Below are positions 24,301-39,190 of a stretch of DNA of 64,000 bases, one piece after another. Positions within the stretch are counted from its first letter, which is position 1. Each line of letters opens with the position of its first letter. The DNA comes from Xestospongia bergquistia (taxonomy: Eukaryota > Porifera > Demospongiae > Haplosclerida > Petrosiidae). The notes under the pieces were generated by a model. The model worked only from the letters and a program-made list of their open reading frames with translations, ran no database searches and had not been told where the DNA came from. The position numbers were made by a program, and so were the translations under genes. The stretch spans positions 9,797,501 to 9,861,500 of the forward strand of contig OZ014411.1 of the NCBI GenBank assembly GCA_963965975.1, in the 5' to 3' direction.

Positions 24301-26369
24301 GCTGAGCATGTTCCATGCAAATCTATTAGTCATAACACACAGTAGTTACATTGCTATATAGTCAGAAAGTTGTCATAAGTTATATATCTGTTTTGGATAT
24401 ATATATAGTCTTGTCTCTAGCTATCCACTCTGCAAAGAGTCACTGAGGTTTGACATTATAAAACATACCGACCATTACAGTATTTCTTTTTGCTTCCCAG
24501 TACCACTAATGACTCCTAACAAGCGATATTTCAATATCTGTTATTGTTCACAGATGTTGCAATCGACAATTCCAAAATGACTCAATGTATTAGACTCCAC
24601 TCAAACAGTAGATATGTAAGGATAAGAATGGAATGAATAGATTTCAAACAAAAGATTTGTTCATCTAACTTAATTCACTTGACTAGGTTGAGTTTTAATA
24701 ATTATCTAGTGTGAAAGAGGATAGGGTCTGCAAAATTGAAATAATGGCCATAAATTAAAACTGTAGTATTTACATGTCATATGGTTATTATTTAGCTTTG
24801 TTATGTTATATATGTCTGACATAACAACATATAAACTAACTGTGTATTTGTAATATGATTTATTATAACTTTATGCTCAAGATATCTTAATTTGGCAAAG
24901 CTATTATTTTTTACAAATTAGTAATATTTGTAAGTGTGTGGCCAACCTACGATTAAACAGAGTCTCATACCTAAATGGAATATGGCTACTAGGAGGAGAA
25001 TATGAGTAAATTACTATTTAGTTGTCTCCTTGACTGTCAGGTGGGCCAGCCTGTTAGATTTGAGTATATTGAAATGGATACTGTAGTATTATAGTTAATG
25101 TGAACTTCATGAGATTTAGCTTTAGTTAAGTTTAGTATAGTATATTTATTTTAAAAAATCATCATAATTATGATAGAAACTAAAAATAGTGCCAGACTCA
25201 ACTTTTTTACTAAAACTAAGTTTTTAGTTTCTGTTATCAATGAATGGTTATCGGTACGTTTTTAATTTTGATGCTTATTTCATACTGTTTCGACCTTAAC
25301 CAAATTCAGAGTTGAAAGAATTATAATATAGTAATTTAGTTAACAAAATCATCAAGTTAAAACCATGTCAAATATTTATTAGCATTTATTTGCTAGGGAG
25401 ATATCATATCAATGCTGAATAATAAAATTAAAAAAGTTGTATGAGTAATACCAATATCCATAAACATGTAAAACAAAATGTTTGTTATAAAGATGAAGTT
25501 ATGCATGCACATAATGTTAATAAATTGTCAGCATTCAATGTTGACCACACTACAGTATGTATCAGTACTTTAGAGTTATCACACTTGAAATAGACCAAAT
25601 CACAGACTCAATATGATGAAAGCATCATGACAAGTCTATTTATTTCAATCCCTTCCATTATACTTAGACTATCTACCCATACTATTTTACAAAGAATGGC
25701 ATCTTCTTCCTTGTTAAAACTTATTAACTTTACTGCAGTAGTTGAGCATGTTAAAGCATATTTATTGCTATTGTTGTTTGTATAAAATTTAAAAAAATAT
25801 GTTTTTTAGGAGACACTGGAAGTGTTCATTGGACCAGTAATAGTGTTATACTGACTTCATCTACTGTGGTGCAATGTAAAGAAATGATAAATCAATTAAA
25901 GATACAAAGGCACACAAGATGGTGTATTGAACTCAGGTCATTATTTCCTGACAGTTTATTAACTATACTAACTGACATTAATGAATGTCAAGTGAGGAGA
26001 CTTGTAATAAGGAACACTCATTTTGATAGTAACTGTGTCCATAAACTAGTACAAGTAGTAACTTGTAACAAAACAATGGAAGAATTATATCTTTTCTCCT
26101 CACCTCTTATACCAGATACTTATAATCTTTTAGCCATTGCTGTCTCTAAAAATAACAAACTGAAGGTGTTATACTTGTTTACTGACAATAACATCACTGA
26201 CAATGACATACCTCACATCTGTGATATTATTACAAATACTAAAACATTAGAAGTATTATATCTCACATGTCCTAATATTACTAAATTTGGTATACAACAA
26301 ATACAAAATGTCTTAGTTAATAATAAAAGTTTAATTAGAATGTTCATTAATGGTAATTATCTCCGTTAA
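21369..26369 (+). CDS. Death / CARD-like / coiled-coil / LRR protein (innate-immune type), 12 exons
   Basis: Exons: 21369-21699, 21773-22078, 22127-22486, 22541-22600, 22655-22714, 22760-23442, 23488-23560, 23621-23680, 23728-23802, 23855-23980, 24024-24224, 25810-26369. All have GT/AG ends, frames join throughout and the sum gives about 964 aa. Domains: Death (1-105; LAELCEHVP, KWYQMGVQLELDP, MYELWL), CARD-like helical domain 1 (115-210; ILQHYYTALSQSLIYPV) and 2 (235-330; LCYHYGTLSQYLHHPNNVAQ), a larger domain (370-600; IPRSMSSEFTSIRTKFGITF, GNSIVVTC), coiled coils (600-690) and RNI/NLRC-like LRRs (800-964; LKVLYLFTDNNITDNDIP). No NACHT P-loop is seen. This resembles an expanded sponge family; adaptor or receptor signalling in the cytosol is inferred. 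Most introns are 40-80 bases, the last 1.6 kb. It appears intact. Confidence 0.88.
24225..25809 (+). other. Long last intron of the Death/LRR gene
   Basis: Starts gtgagt after CAG A and ends ttttttag before the LRR exon; the phase fits (1). AT-rich, no coding or repeat structure noticed. It is more than 20 times longer than the gene's other introns. Confidence 0.7.
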
Positions 26370-26414
26370 TTATTAGTTATTTTTTTATTAATGTTTATTA
26401 CATTTTCTACCAAA

Positions 26415-26420
26415 AATAAA
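26415..26420 (+). terminator. Poly(A) signal, Death/LRR gene
   Basis: AATAAA 45 bases after the stop codon. Confidence 0.6.
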
Positions 26421-27950
26421 TTGTTTCAAATTAAAATAAGTCAATTGTTACTAACAACTTTAATTTGCTGTTCTTTCTCTTATACCAAAATTATATAATT
26501 CTCTACTCTATAGAAACTGAAGTTCTCTAGGTGCCAAGTGACAATGCCTACATTTATTAATAGTATATACAAAGAGAAATATAAAAGCATGGTAAAGTTT
26601 GACATGTGAGGGACATGCCCATGAAAGATGGCTATTGCATTTAATCTATTATATTATCATGATTTAAAATACATGCTAAAGCTGGACAGTCGGGCCATTT
26701 CATTTTTGAGAATATACCTGCCAGTATCAAGTCTTTCACAGCTTAATGATACTATAGTGTTGTAGCAAAACCCTGTTACTATTAGCACAGAGGTAGTATC
26801 CTTTTTGAAACAGTTGACTCTACAAGACTACAACTGATTATCAATAACTAAAAATAAATTTTACCTTTTGCTATAACTAAACTAAAACTAAAACACCTTA
26901 TGTCTACTAAAACAACACTAATTGTCTCCATAAGTATAAAACATGACATAAGACACCTTGGAGATTTCCTATTTCTCTTACATCCATATTCAAGATATTC
27001 ATGCACATACCTTCAAAAGAAACATTTCCATAATAAAATAATTAACTATGACAATGTTCCTATTACTTTAAAAGAAAACTAGAATAGCCATCTGATAGAG
27101 TTGAGGCTAATTAACTCACATATTATTGATGTCTGCTTTCTTATTTGAGATATACCCGAATCAAGTGCTAAAGTTATTGGTAGTGTTCTCAAGGATGACA
27201 AAACAAACTGGAGAACTTATCAGACTTGTAGTTGTAGAGAAACCATAATTTTTATGTTAAGGTCGTTTCACTTTTTGTTGCCATTAGAACCAAAAGTGCA
27301 ATAGCAAGTTACAGCTTTCATATTAATAGCCTAGGGCTTTCCCCATATGACTTTTTAGTAATATTTTAGCCCAAAAAGGGCTTTTGTTGTGATGGTGACC
27401 AGCACTGACAAGATTACAGCAGGATAACACCATACACTGCCAAAATTTTAAAGGAAGAATATTTTTGACAAATAGCGTCTTTGGGAGCATTTGCAAGTTG
27501 AAATTTTCAAGAATTTCCTATCGCTCTCATCATAAAATTGTACAATTTATAAGTTTGCAAAATTCACAAATATTCTTCAAAAATTTTGTAGTGAATGATG
27601 GTTTAGCTTATAATAGTTCTATATCTAAATCTAAATCTACATTATGTCGTTGTTATTTGTGGTGTCATTCTATTTGTAAATCCTTGGCAAACCCAATGAG
27701 ATCTACAAGTGTACATTACTATTTTAAAAACAAAGTGGATGGACCCAGTCCTTAATGCACTAGTGTTGTAATAGCCTCTTGTTAAATAATTTTTGTTCAA
27801 CTGAAACTTTGTCTACTGCTGCTACACTTAGATTATTACAATCATTTATGTTGAGATCAGTCTTCAAATGTTTGATGTGGGCAACTAAGTACATATAGAG
27901 GTAAATTCTATAGTGTTACTTATCCTGCATCAACCGATATTATCGCTATA
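26421..27950. other. Stretch without a recognisable gene
   Basis: Open frames such as 27465-27755 (plus) lack domain features. A short ctaaat/ctaaatc repeat occurs near 27627. Nothing else noticed. Confidence 0.5.
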
Positions 27951-27954
27951 ATAA

Positions 27955-28107
27955 CTCAAACACATTCTATTAAGTCTCCAATAGGTCAGTTTCCTTTTGT
28001 ATTTTCCTTTGATGTTGTTATGCACCTAATGTCTCACTTTAACTCAAGTACTCTCTTTCAAACACTGTCTCAATATCTCAAGACTACTAGTAACGAATCT
28101 CTGATAG
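27955..28107 (+). repeat. Two decayed units of the 66-base exon repeat, upstream of the transposase
   Basis: 28042-28107 aligns base for base with the 66-base exon of the 30.5-31.5 kb array (actcaagtactctctttcaa ... ctgatag, then gtaggg). 27955-27984 is the 3' part of another unit (cacattctattaagtctcca, atag, then gtcagtttcc). Acceptors are lost. Their presence on both sides of the transposase suggests that the exon repeats and the transposase form one unit or that the element sits inside the array. Confidence 0.65.
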
Positions 28108-28234
28108 GTAGGGTATGTAAGATATTCATCTATCATTGACATACCTATCTGTAGTCTTTGTGTAATTCACTTCCTCTTAGTGGGCGTGTACTCTATTCAT
28201 CCAAGTTCACACATGACACTTGTTCTGCTCAACC

Positions 28235-30048
28235 TCTAAAATATAAAACTTGGACTTCTGAGAACTTAGAACGGGCATGTTAAGCAGTTGAGAGTGGATT
28301 GTCTTTGAGACAGGCAGCAGAAGAGTATCAAATTCCCAAATCTACTATTCAAGATCATGTTTCGGGAAAAGTTTTAAGTGGTAGCAAGAGAGGTCAAAAG
28401 TATCTAGCAGATGAAGAAGAAGAAGAGCTGGTAACATTTTTATTGGAAACTGCAAAAATAGGATTTCTACGTACAAGGAAGGAAGTGATATCGATAGTAC
28501 AAGCTACAGTTGATCGAAAAGGGAGCAATGTGAGAGTTTCTAGCGGTTGGCGGGAGGGATTCAGGAAACAACATTCAGAACTTTCTCTCCGAATTACAGA
28601 GCAAATTGCTAACAATTGTGCTTCAGCCTGCACCCCAGACGTCTTGAGTAATTATTTCGATATTTTAGAGCAAACGATTCAGGAAAACGATCTTGTTTCA
28701 AAGCCCACCCAATTGTTCAACTGTGATGAAACTGGAATGCCACTAGATCCAAAACATCCAAAGGGTGTGACAGCTAAAGGTGTCAAACATCCAAGAGCAA
28801 TAACAACTGGAAATAAAACACAGATTACAGTTCTTGCATCATGTAATGCTGCTGGATATTGCATACCACTCTTTGTGATATTTGACCGAAAGTGTCTGAA
28901 ACAAGCAATGGTTGATGGAGAAGTCCCCGGGACTATGTATGGTCTCTCAGAATCTGGGTGGATCAATAGTGAACTGTTTGATTTATGGTTTGTCCATCAT
29001 TTTTTGCCTCATGCCCCAACTGTATGACCAATTCTACTCCTACTCAATGGTCATTCTTCACACTATAATCCTTCAGTAATTAATAAGGCAGCAGAAGAGA
29101 AAGTGATCATTTTTTGTCTACCCCCACATTCATCACATGAAACCCAGCCTCTGGATAAAGGTCCATTTGGACCATTAAAGTCTTCGTGGAGGCAAGCATG
29201 CCGAAAGTTTTTAGTGGATAATCCGGGCAAGGTAGTCACAAGATTCACCTTTTCAAAACTATTTAGTGAGGCATGGGCATGTGCAATGACGATGAAAAAT
29301 ATTCAAGCTGGATTCAAATACACAGGAATCTACCCCTTGAACAGGGATGCTATTGTTCCATCGAGAAAAGATGCCACAAGCACACTTGCACAGCACACAA
29401 GTCTGAAATTTATACCACTATATAGTCCTGCATGATGATACAGGCCTCCCATTACTCAAGAAGCTGTATTCACAGAAGAGGAAGAATCAAGTTTTCAAAA
29501 AAGGTTTCAAGAAGGTTATGATATTACTTCTGATGATCGTTATAACCAATGAAAAAAAAGCATCAATCAACTAATGATGGTAGTGGATTCGTTGATCAAG
29601 AGCTTGATTTGAGTTCCCAATTCTCCCACAATGACACAGTTGCTAATGATGCCACCACTCGTATGTATTATCAATACCCACATTACCCACCAGATACTAG
29701 ATACCCATATTACCCACAAGACACTCTTCCATATTTTCCATTTTTTGTGCCACCATTTGATCCTCATTTTCAAAGTTGTCCTTCCACTGCAAGTGCTGAA
29801 AGTAATACGTATCCTTTTGTCTGTCATCCTCCTGAACAACCTTCACAATCTGCAGTTCTTCAAAAATCATCCATTTTTTCAAAGATTTTAGAACAAGAAA
29901 GGTCATTACCCTTTTGTAAGCTTCCAGTTATACCACTAAAGAAGTCTGGAAAAGTCTTAACAAGTGCAGAGAATCGTATGGCAATTGAAGAAAAAGAGAA
30001 AAGGAAATTAGAAGAAATGAGAAGGAAGGAAGAAAAAAAGAAAAAGAA
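28235..30048 (+). pseudogene. pogo/Tigger-type (DDE_1) transposase, inactivated
   Basis: Reads TWTSENLERAC, stop, AVESGLSLRQAAEEYQIPKS (Psq/CENP-B-like helix-turn-helix), then SSGWREGFRKQHSELSLR, FNCDETGMPLDP (first catalytic Asp), LLLLNGHSSHY (the second Asp of the usual DGHSSH is Asn, codon 29046-29048), LPPHSSHETQPLDKGPFGPL (third Asp) and FKYTGIYPLNRDAI. A proline/tyrosine-rich part and a charged tail (EEKEKRKLEEMRRKEEKKKK) follow, ending at a good donor (gaa|gtaagtat, exon end 30048). Stops: 28279, 29026 and 29433-29438; an A8 frameshift lies at 29549. Terminal inverted repeats were not identified. The donor implies splicing to the downstream exon array and PHD exon, although the phase no longer matches. 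Confidence 0.88.
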
Positions 30049-30170
30049 GTAAGTATATACATAGATACTGCAACTTACACATTCTTACTTTGATTAGATC
30101 AAGCTAGGATAGCTCAGTTAAAAAAGTGAGAATGACATGCCCAAATTTTGATTCCTCAATATTGCTATAG

Positions 30171-30459
30171 AAAGTTATTGTTCTAAAAAGTCCTGTACTG
30201 GTTCAGGCCCTATTAGCAGTTCTCAATCTACATCAAATAATCCCACTGAAGGTAGGTATTTGCATAATTTCATCTTAAGTCTAGCACCTTTTCAACCAGT
30301 ATCAATGATGGTACTGTTATATTATACTGTAATTAGGTTGCTCATTGTTTACAATGACTGAAGAACTAGAGAACAGTTTAAATGAAGGTATAGTGTTAAT
30401 TTATTGAATTAGTTTATATACCACATCAGGTGCTGCAGGTATCTCCAAGTCTCCAATAG
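30171..30459 (+). CDS. Three small phase 1-1 exons linking transposase to the exon array
   Basis: 30171-30251 (SYCSKKSCTGSGPISSSQST), 30337-30387 (CSLFTMTEELENSLNE) and 30430-30459 (AAGISKSPI). Each starts with two bases and ends with one base of a codon and has an acceptor and GT donor. The third already contains the SKSPI end seen in all later units. Confidence 0.55.
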
Positions 30460-30508
30460 GTTAGTTTGTCTGTTATCCTCTATATTATTCATTTGTATAA
30501 TAATCAAG

Positions 30509-31548
30509 CCTCTAGTATTCAATCTCGGACACATTCTCGGTCTCAAAAGTCAACCACTGTCAAGTCTCCAATAGGTCAGTTTGTCTGTTATCTTTTCTAT
30601 TATTCATTGTTATAATAATCTAGCCTCTAGTACTAGGTTAGGGACATGTTCTCAATCTCAAAAGGCAACCAATGTCAAGTCTCCAATAGGTCAGTTTGTC
30701 TGTTATCTTTTTTGTTATTCATTGTTATAATAATCTAGCCTCTAGTACTCAATCTCAGACATGTTCTCGGTCTCAAAAGGCAACCTATGTCAAATCTCCG
30801 ATAGGTCAGTTTGCCTGTTATCTTTTCTATTATTCATTCATGATTGTTATAATAATCCACCCTCTAGTACTATGTTAAGGACATGATCTCATTCTCAAAA
30901 GGCAACCACTGTTGAGTCTCCAATAAGTCAGTTTGTCTGTTATCTTTTATATTATTCGTTGTTTAAATAATCTAGTCTATGGTACTCAGTGTCAGACACA
31001 TTCTCAGTCTCAAAAGGCAACCTCTGTCAAGTCTCTAATAGGTCAGTTTGTCTGTTTTCTTCTATATTATTCATTGTTATAATCTAGCCTCTGGTACTCA
31101 GTCTCGGACACATTTTAATAATCTAGCCTCTGGTACTCAGTCTCTGACATGTTCTCAGTCTCAAAAGGCAACCTCTGTCAAGTCTCCAATAGGTCAGTTT
31201 ATCTGTTTTCTTCTATATTATTCATTGTTATAATCTAGCCTCTGGTACTCAGTCTCAGACACATTCTCTTTCTCAAAAGACAACCACTGTCAAGTCTCCA
31301 ATAGGTCAGCTTGTCTGTTATTATTTGTATTATTATTGGTATAATTTAGCCTCCAGAACTATGTTATGGACACGTTGTGGGTCTCAAAAGGCAACCAATG
31401 TCAAGTCTTCAATAAGTCAGTTTATCTGTTATCTTTTATATTATTTATAGTTATGATAATCTAGCCCCTAGTACTCAGTCTCTGACACATTCTCAGTCTC
31501 AGACACGTTCTCAATGTCAAAAGAAAACCATTGTTTAGTCTCCAATAG
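30509..31548 (+). repeat. Tandem array of ten 66-base exon units (about 115-base period)
   Basis: Units: 30509-30574, 30624-30689, 30739-30804, 30861-30926, 30976-31041, 31088-31126 (truncated, reads on into the next), 31127-31192, 31239-31304, 31350-31415, 31465-31548 (84 bases). Each unit is an acceptor (ctag), an open 66-base exon coding SSTQSRTHSRSQK then STTVKSPI, and a gtcagtttgtctgttat intron. All are phase 1-1, so any number can be spliced in. Lengths stay multiples of three despite many substitutions. Decay: the fourth unit lost its AG (ccac), two units end AATAA, and the last has an in-frame TAG. The peptide is rich in Ser, Gln and basic residues. Confidence 0.85.
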
Positions 31549-31593
31549 GTATATATAACATATATTGCTTACTTGCAATAATATTTTTTATAG

Positions 31594-31769
31594 AAAAGTA
31601 CTGCATTTGCAGACAGGGGCAGTTTGGTAGAATGATTTATTGTGACAATGCAAATTGCTCAATTGGCTGGTGTCATTTTGAATGTGCTAATCTTAAGAGA
31701 AAACCAAGAGGGACTTGGTATTGTTCTACATGTGATAATCTATCGAAAGTAGATGATCTAAACTCTTGA
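31594..31769 (+). CDS. ING-like PHD-finger exon (C-terminal)
   Basis: Acceptor tttttatag, then KYCICRQGQFGRMIYCDN, ANCSIGWCHFECANLKRKP, RGTWYCSTCDN and stop at 31767-31769. It has the C4HC3 zinc ligands and the CDN..C..GWCHF..C pattern of ING-type PHD fingers, which bind methylated H3K4. It begins in phase 1, so it joins the last array unit in frame. It probably is the C-terminus of the transposase-array gene; a poly(A) signal lies at 31978-31983. Chromatin-guided integration or a host chromatin reader are both possible and inferred. Confidence 0.8.
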
Positions 31770-32690
31770 ATGTCATTTAATGAAACTTTTAATTGACCAC
31801 CTAAAAAACTGAGTACATGTTACCATATACCTTGCATAATGTCACCTTGTCAGTTGGCATTGAACTTTTAACAGCCTTTACTTTATTATAATGTACACTA
31901 CCTACCTATATGTGTTAGTGAATAATCATGGCCACACCTATTCAGCTGATTTCCTGAACAACAACTTGTTTTTAGATAATAAAGTTTTAATTGTATGACT
32001 TTTATAGTTCACTCATTACTTGATAAAAATAGCCATAGCTTATGACTGTAGACAATATATTTAGATTATGAGACTATTATAAATAGATCAATCTATAATA
32101 ATAATGGATAAAACAAATTACCTATACGAGAAGGAGACTTATTAGTAATCAGGTATTATTCAGAATTTGAAAAATTAGTAAATATAATTTTGTTATGAAT
32201 AGACTGCAGTTACAGATAGTGAAACACATTAAGTTCTGAACCAATAATGCAGTATTCATTTAAAAGCAATCACATCTAATTAAATGTACAAATAAATGCC
32301 ACCTTGCAAGTGTGGACGATTTTATCAACCACACCTACTCAACTAATTTTTGTCGAGAAACTCTCATCATTTAACAGAAAATAGAACTTTGAGTATACTG
32401 TTGTAGCTCAGTCAGTACTTGATAGCAACAACCATAGTTCTCTTGCTCAGCTTTGTTCTTCAAGGAGTTTGAGGAACTGGATGAATTTACATGATACTCG
32501 TCTGCGCACCCATGCTTCCGATTTTTTTTGGGAAAAGACTGTCGCTGATCAGAGGAGTTTTCTGAATCTTTTATAATTCCTTAAATGTGTTTTGATATCA
32601 GCGAAATTCATTTCAGTATTTTAGAAATGCCAATTCTCTTGGTAGTTTATCCTGCTAGATGCGGCCGAAAGTGATATGTCTGTTCTTGTG
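31770..32690. other. Intergenic, one diverged direct repeat
   Basis: 31925-32060 and 32325-32440 resemble each other (ccacacctattcagctgatt / ccacacctactcaactaatt; cattacttgataaaaatagc / cagtacttgatagcaacaac). CpGs appear at 32500-32670, possibly a promoter. No coding assignment. Confidence 0.4.
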
Positions 32691-32694
32691 TAAT

Positions 32695-36176
<3,482 letters not shown>

Positions 36177-36232
36177 CTAAAACAGTATGGATAATGTTAT
36201 AATAAGGATAGCTTCCCATACAGTGTATATCT

Positions 36233-36287
36233 ATTAATTAATTAATATTAATTAATATTATTAATTATTATTAATTATCTATTAATG
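36233..36287. repeat. TTAA/ATTA simple repeat
   Basis: Run of attaatt and attatt words. Confidence 0.8.
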
Positions 36288-36289
36288 TG

Positions 36290-37430
36290 TTCAAAGTCTT
36301 TTAGAAAGCATGTTGTCTCTGCAAGGTTAACGAATATAATGGTTCCTGAGATTCACTGTGTAGAGGTTACTAATGGTAGCTATCCTAGGTCACTATGTTA
36401 AGTACTGATTTTCATTTCTATTCTAATAGGACTGGGTATACAAACAATTATGTTTTGTAACTGAACCATTCCATCTTGTCATCACTTATCAAAGACAATA
36501 TTCATACTGTTCTTCTTGGCTATCTCCTCATCTCACGCACCAAAAGACATTGCCTCCAGGACTGTTGTCCAGACATGAATGTAGCTTGTTTTAAAGTGAG
36601 TGAATGAATCATTTAGTATTTTCATGTCCAGACTACTTTTACAGCTGAAGAGGTGCTCAATGTTTTTGATATAGTGCCACACCCACTGGACAAAAATTAT
36701 CATCTCAAATATTGATGTTACGTTTTGTTTTTATCAGGACACATATCTTGGAAATTTGAAACAATTATGTGAGTAGATGGATGGATGGATGATGGACTTA
36801 TAGAGAGAATTATAGATAAGGTTATTATATAGTAGTGATGACATATGTCCATTGATCATTACATATTAACTAAGATACATATTTCTATTTGTATTCTTGT
36901 TCTAGTGATGTTCTCAACTATTAATGGTACAACTGATGGTACATCCTCTCTTATGACTTATAGTATAAACAATTTGTTAAATTATCCTTGAAGAGACTAT
37001 TACAACATGTATATACTCACCAGGTCAGTATGTTTGTTATGACAATACTATATTGCCTCCAAGCATCTCTCTTACACCCACGCATACAAAATCAGGAAGT
37101 TACTGCACTATTAATTCTTTTCTACTTCATTTAATTATCACCTCTTTTCTGTATCTTTGTCTTCCTGAGGACTGGATAAAGCAAGGGACACTTTATCAAG
37201 GTACTTAAATTATTGACATACCCGCAATCTCTGTCCAGTTTGGTCATTATTATAAACAAGTAATCATATTATTTTTGTGTATGTCAGTATACTAGTTTGT
37301 ATAACATTATATGCTGTCTTTGTGTAAGTCAGTATACTATTCAGTATAAGTCTGTATAACATTGTATATTGTCTTTATGTAATCCTATATACTCTTATGT
37401 AAAAGTTTGTTTATCTTTAGTTTGATTTTA
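36290..37430. other. No gene recognised; missing kinase N-terminus not found here
   Basis: I looked on the minus strand for the glycerol kinase N-terminal motifs (DQGT.S.R, NQRET, WDK) and did not see them. A ggatggatggatgatgg microsatellite lies at 36778-36794. Confidence 0.4.
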
Positions 37431-37431
37431 C

Positions 37432-37764
37432 TGTAAACAAGTAATTAATATTGAACATGATATTCATAGATCGTGTGACTAGTAATAACTACTATATATG
37501 AATTCCCATAGTGACTATGAATATATAATAATATACATGATATGATAAATGAACTAGATATTGTAATATGGACACCCTCAGTTACTATGAATATGTACTA
37601 AGATCAATGATGAGATAAACAAAATATAGCTGTTACTTATATTATTATATTTACAATACACAGTACTATATAGTATATTGTAATGTATGTTCTAAATCAT
37701 TAATATTAATACTACATGTAATAACTGACCTCCATTGATAATACTTCTGTTATAAAATAATGTT
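37432..37764. repeat. Direct repeat, copy 1 of 2
   Basis: Near-identical to 39191-39516 (both begin gtaaacaagtaattaa and end near cttctgttata), same orientation, 1.76 kb apart. Confidence 0.9.
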
Positions 37765-38075
37765 ATGATAAACCTGATATTGTAATATGGACTTATATAT
37801 TATTATTTTAATACACATAGTAAGTTTAGCTTATTATGTACATTAAATAATTTATTGTTTAAATTTATAAGTGCTATAGTGAAGGACAATAATATATATA
37901 TATATATCTGTGTGTGTGTGACTTAGTTTGAGCATTTTGTAGTTACATGAGTATAAATAATTGCTCCTAAAATTATAATATAGTAATATGAACTTTATCT
38001 GATTATCAACATATTATGAAATCAGGTAGATTTAGCATTTATTGCATTTATTGTAGGTATAACCAGAAGTAAGTT

Positions 38076-38144
38076 AAGAGAATTTATTAGAATTGCCTTA
38101 CCCACCTCAACCGGGAGGGTGAGGCAATTCTATTAAATTCTCTT
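38076..38144. repeat. Inverted repeat, 22-base arms
   Basis: aagagaatttattagaattgcc and its complement with one mismatch, around a 25-base GC-richer loop (cctcaaccgggagggtg). Possibly a miniature transposon; the hairpin is strong. Confidence 0.85.
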
Positions 38145-38269
38145 GAGGCTCAACCATGGAAAGTAATAAATTATGCATATATATATACATATCATTGATA
38201 ATTAGCAACACCAATATAGATTAAAATACATGTGATATCCAGTACTGACACATTTTGTCCCCTCTACTT

Positions 38270-38840
38270 TAAGACAATCCCTTAATACAAGATAGTTTGG
38301 TACTTTCTTAAATGGTTCTCAAGGTAACATGGAGCATCCAATCACAGATGCTTAACCTGGGTACTTTTAAGGGTGGTCCTGAGTGTACTATTTCATTTGA
38401 GCCCTAGAACAATCTGGAATGATCTTTAGGATACAGGAGAGGATCATTATTCCTTAATACAGAGTATCCTGGGATGCCTGTGACATATTGGAATGGTCCT
38501 TAGCATACCATAGAGAGATGTAAATTCCCAAATAGAAAGTATCTTAGGATTCTTAGTACATCCTGGAATATATATGAACATGAAGATGCCATAGAAGCTT
38601 TAGATCCCCTAACACAAAGTATCCTAAGATGCTTAGGATATTCTGTGATGGTCATTGTTATACAATGGGAGGATCCCTTATTACCTATTACAAATTATCC
38701 TGGGACACCTGAGACATATATATATTGTCATGGTCTTAGGGTGTCATAGAAGAATACATATCACTTAATACAATGAGATCCTTGATACATGTATATCCTG
38801 GGATGGTCCTTAAGATATCATAGAATCAATTAAATCTTAA
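38270..38840. repeat. Degenerate tandem repeat, about 70-100 base period
   Basis: Recurring words: ttaatacagagtatcctggg, atgcctgtgacat, ttggaatggtccttagcata, ccatag. About seven diverged units. Not coding. Confidence 0.7.
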
Positions 38841-39190
38841 AGTATCTCTGATAATTATAATAATAAAAGTTTCATATACTCTAATATGCTAGTTTAATAT
38901 ATATGGATCTAGTCAATAGTTCATAATATTTGATAGTTCTTAGTATCCAGGAATTATACTCAATAGTTATTGATATAATGAACTGACTAAAATTAAATCA
39001 ATAAAATAACTTAGTCACAATTAATACTTATTATTGTAAAACAACAACATCTATTCTTACACATTTGATATTTATGCTATAGTAATAACATTAGTTTGCT
39101 AGTAACCCAATTAAGAGTAGGTGTAGTTCTATTTTTGAAAGAAAGAATCAGAAATCATACTCTTACAATTTATAAAGTCAAGAACAAGTT

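Noticed and set aside
27465..27755. 96-codon plus-strand open frame
   Set aside because: No domain, no splice partners, composition like the intergenic flanks.
29567..29906. Minus-strand and alternative-frame ORFs over the transposase tail
   Set aside because: Shadows of the proline/tyrosine-rich coding frame.
30104..30160. tRNA-like words (tagctcagtt, ttttgattcc) suggesting a tRNA or tRNA-derived SINE
   Set aside because: Acceptor and anticodon stems do not pair and only box A/B-like words are present.
30509..31548. Regular repeats with spacers, like a CRISPR array
   Set aside because: The host is eukaryotic, units are 66-base exons with GT/AG introns and no cas genes exist nearby.
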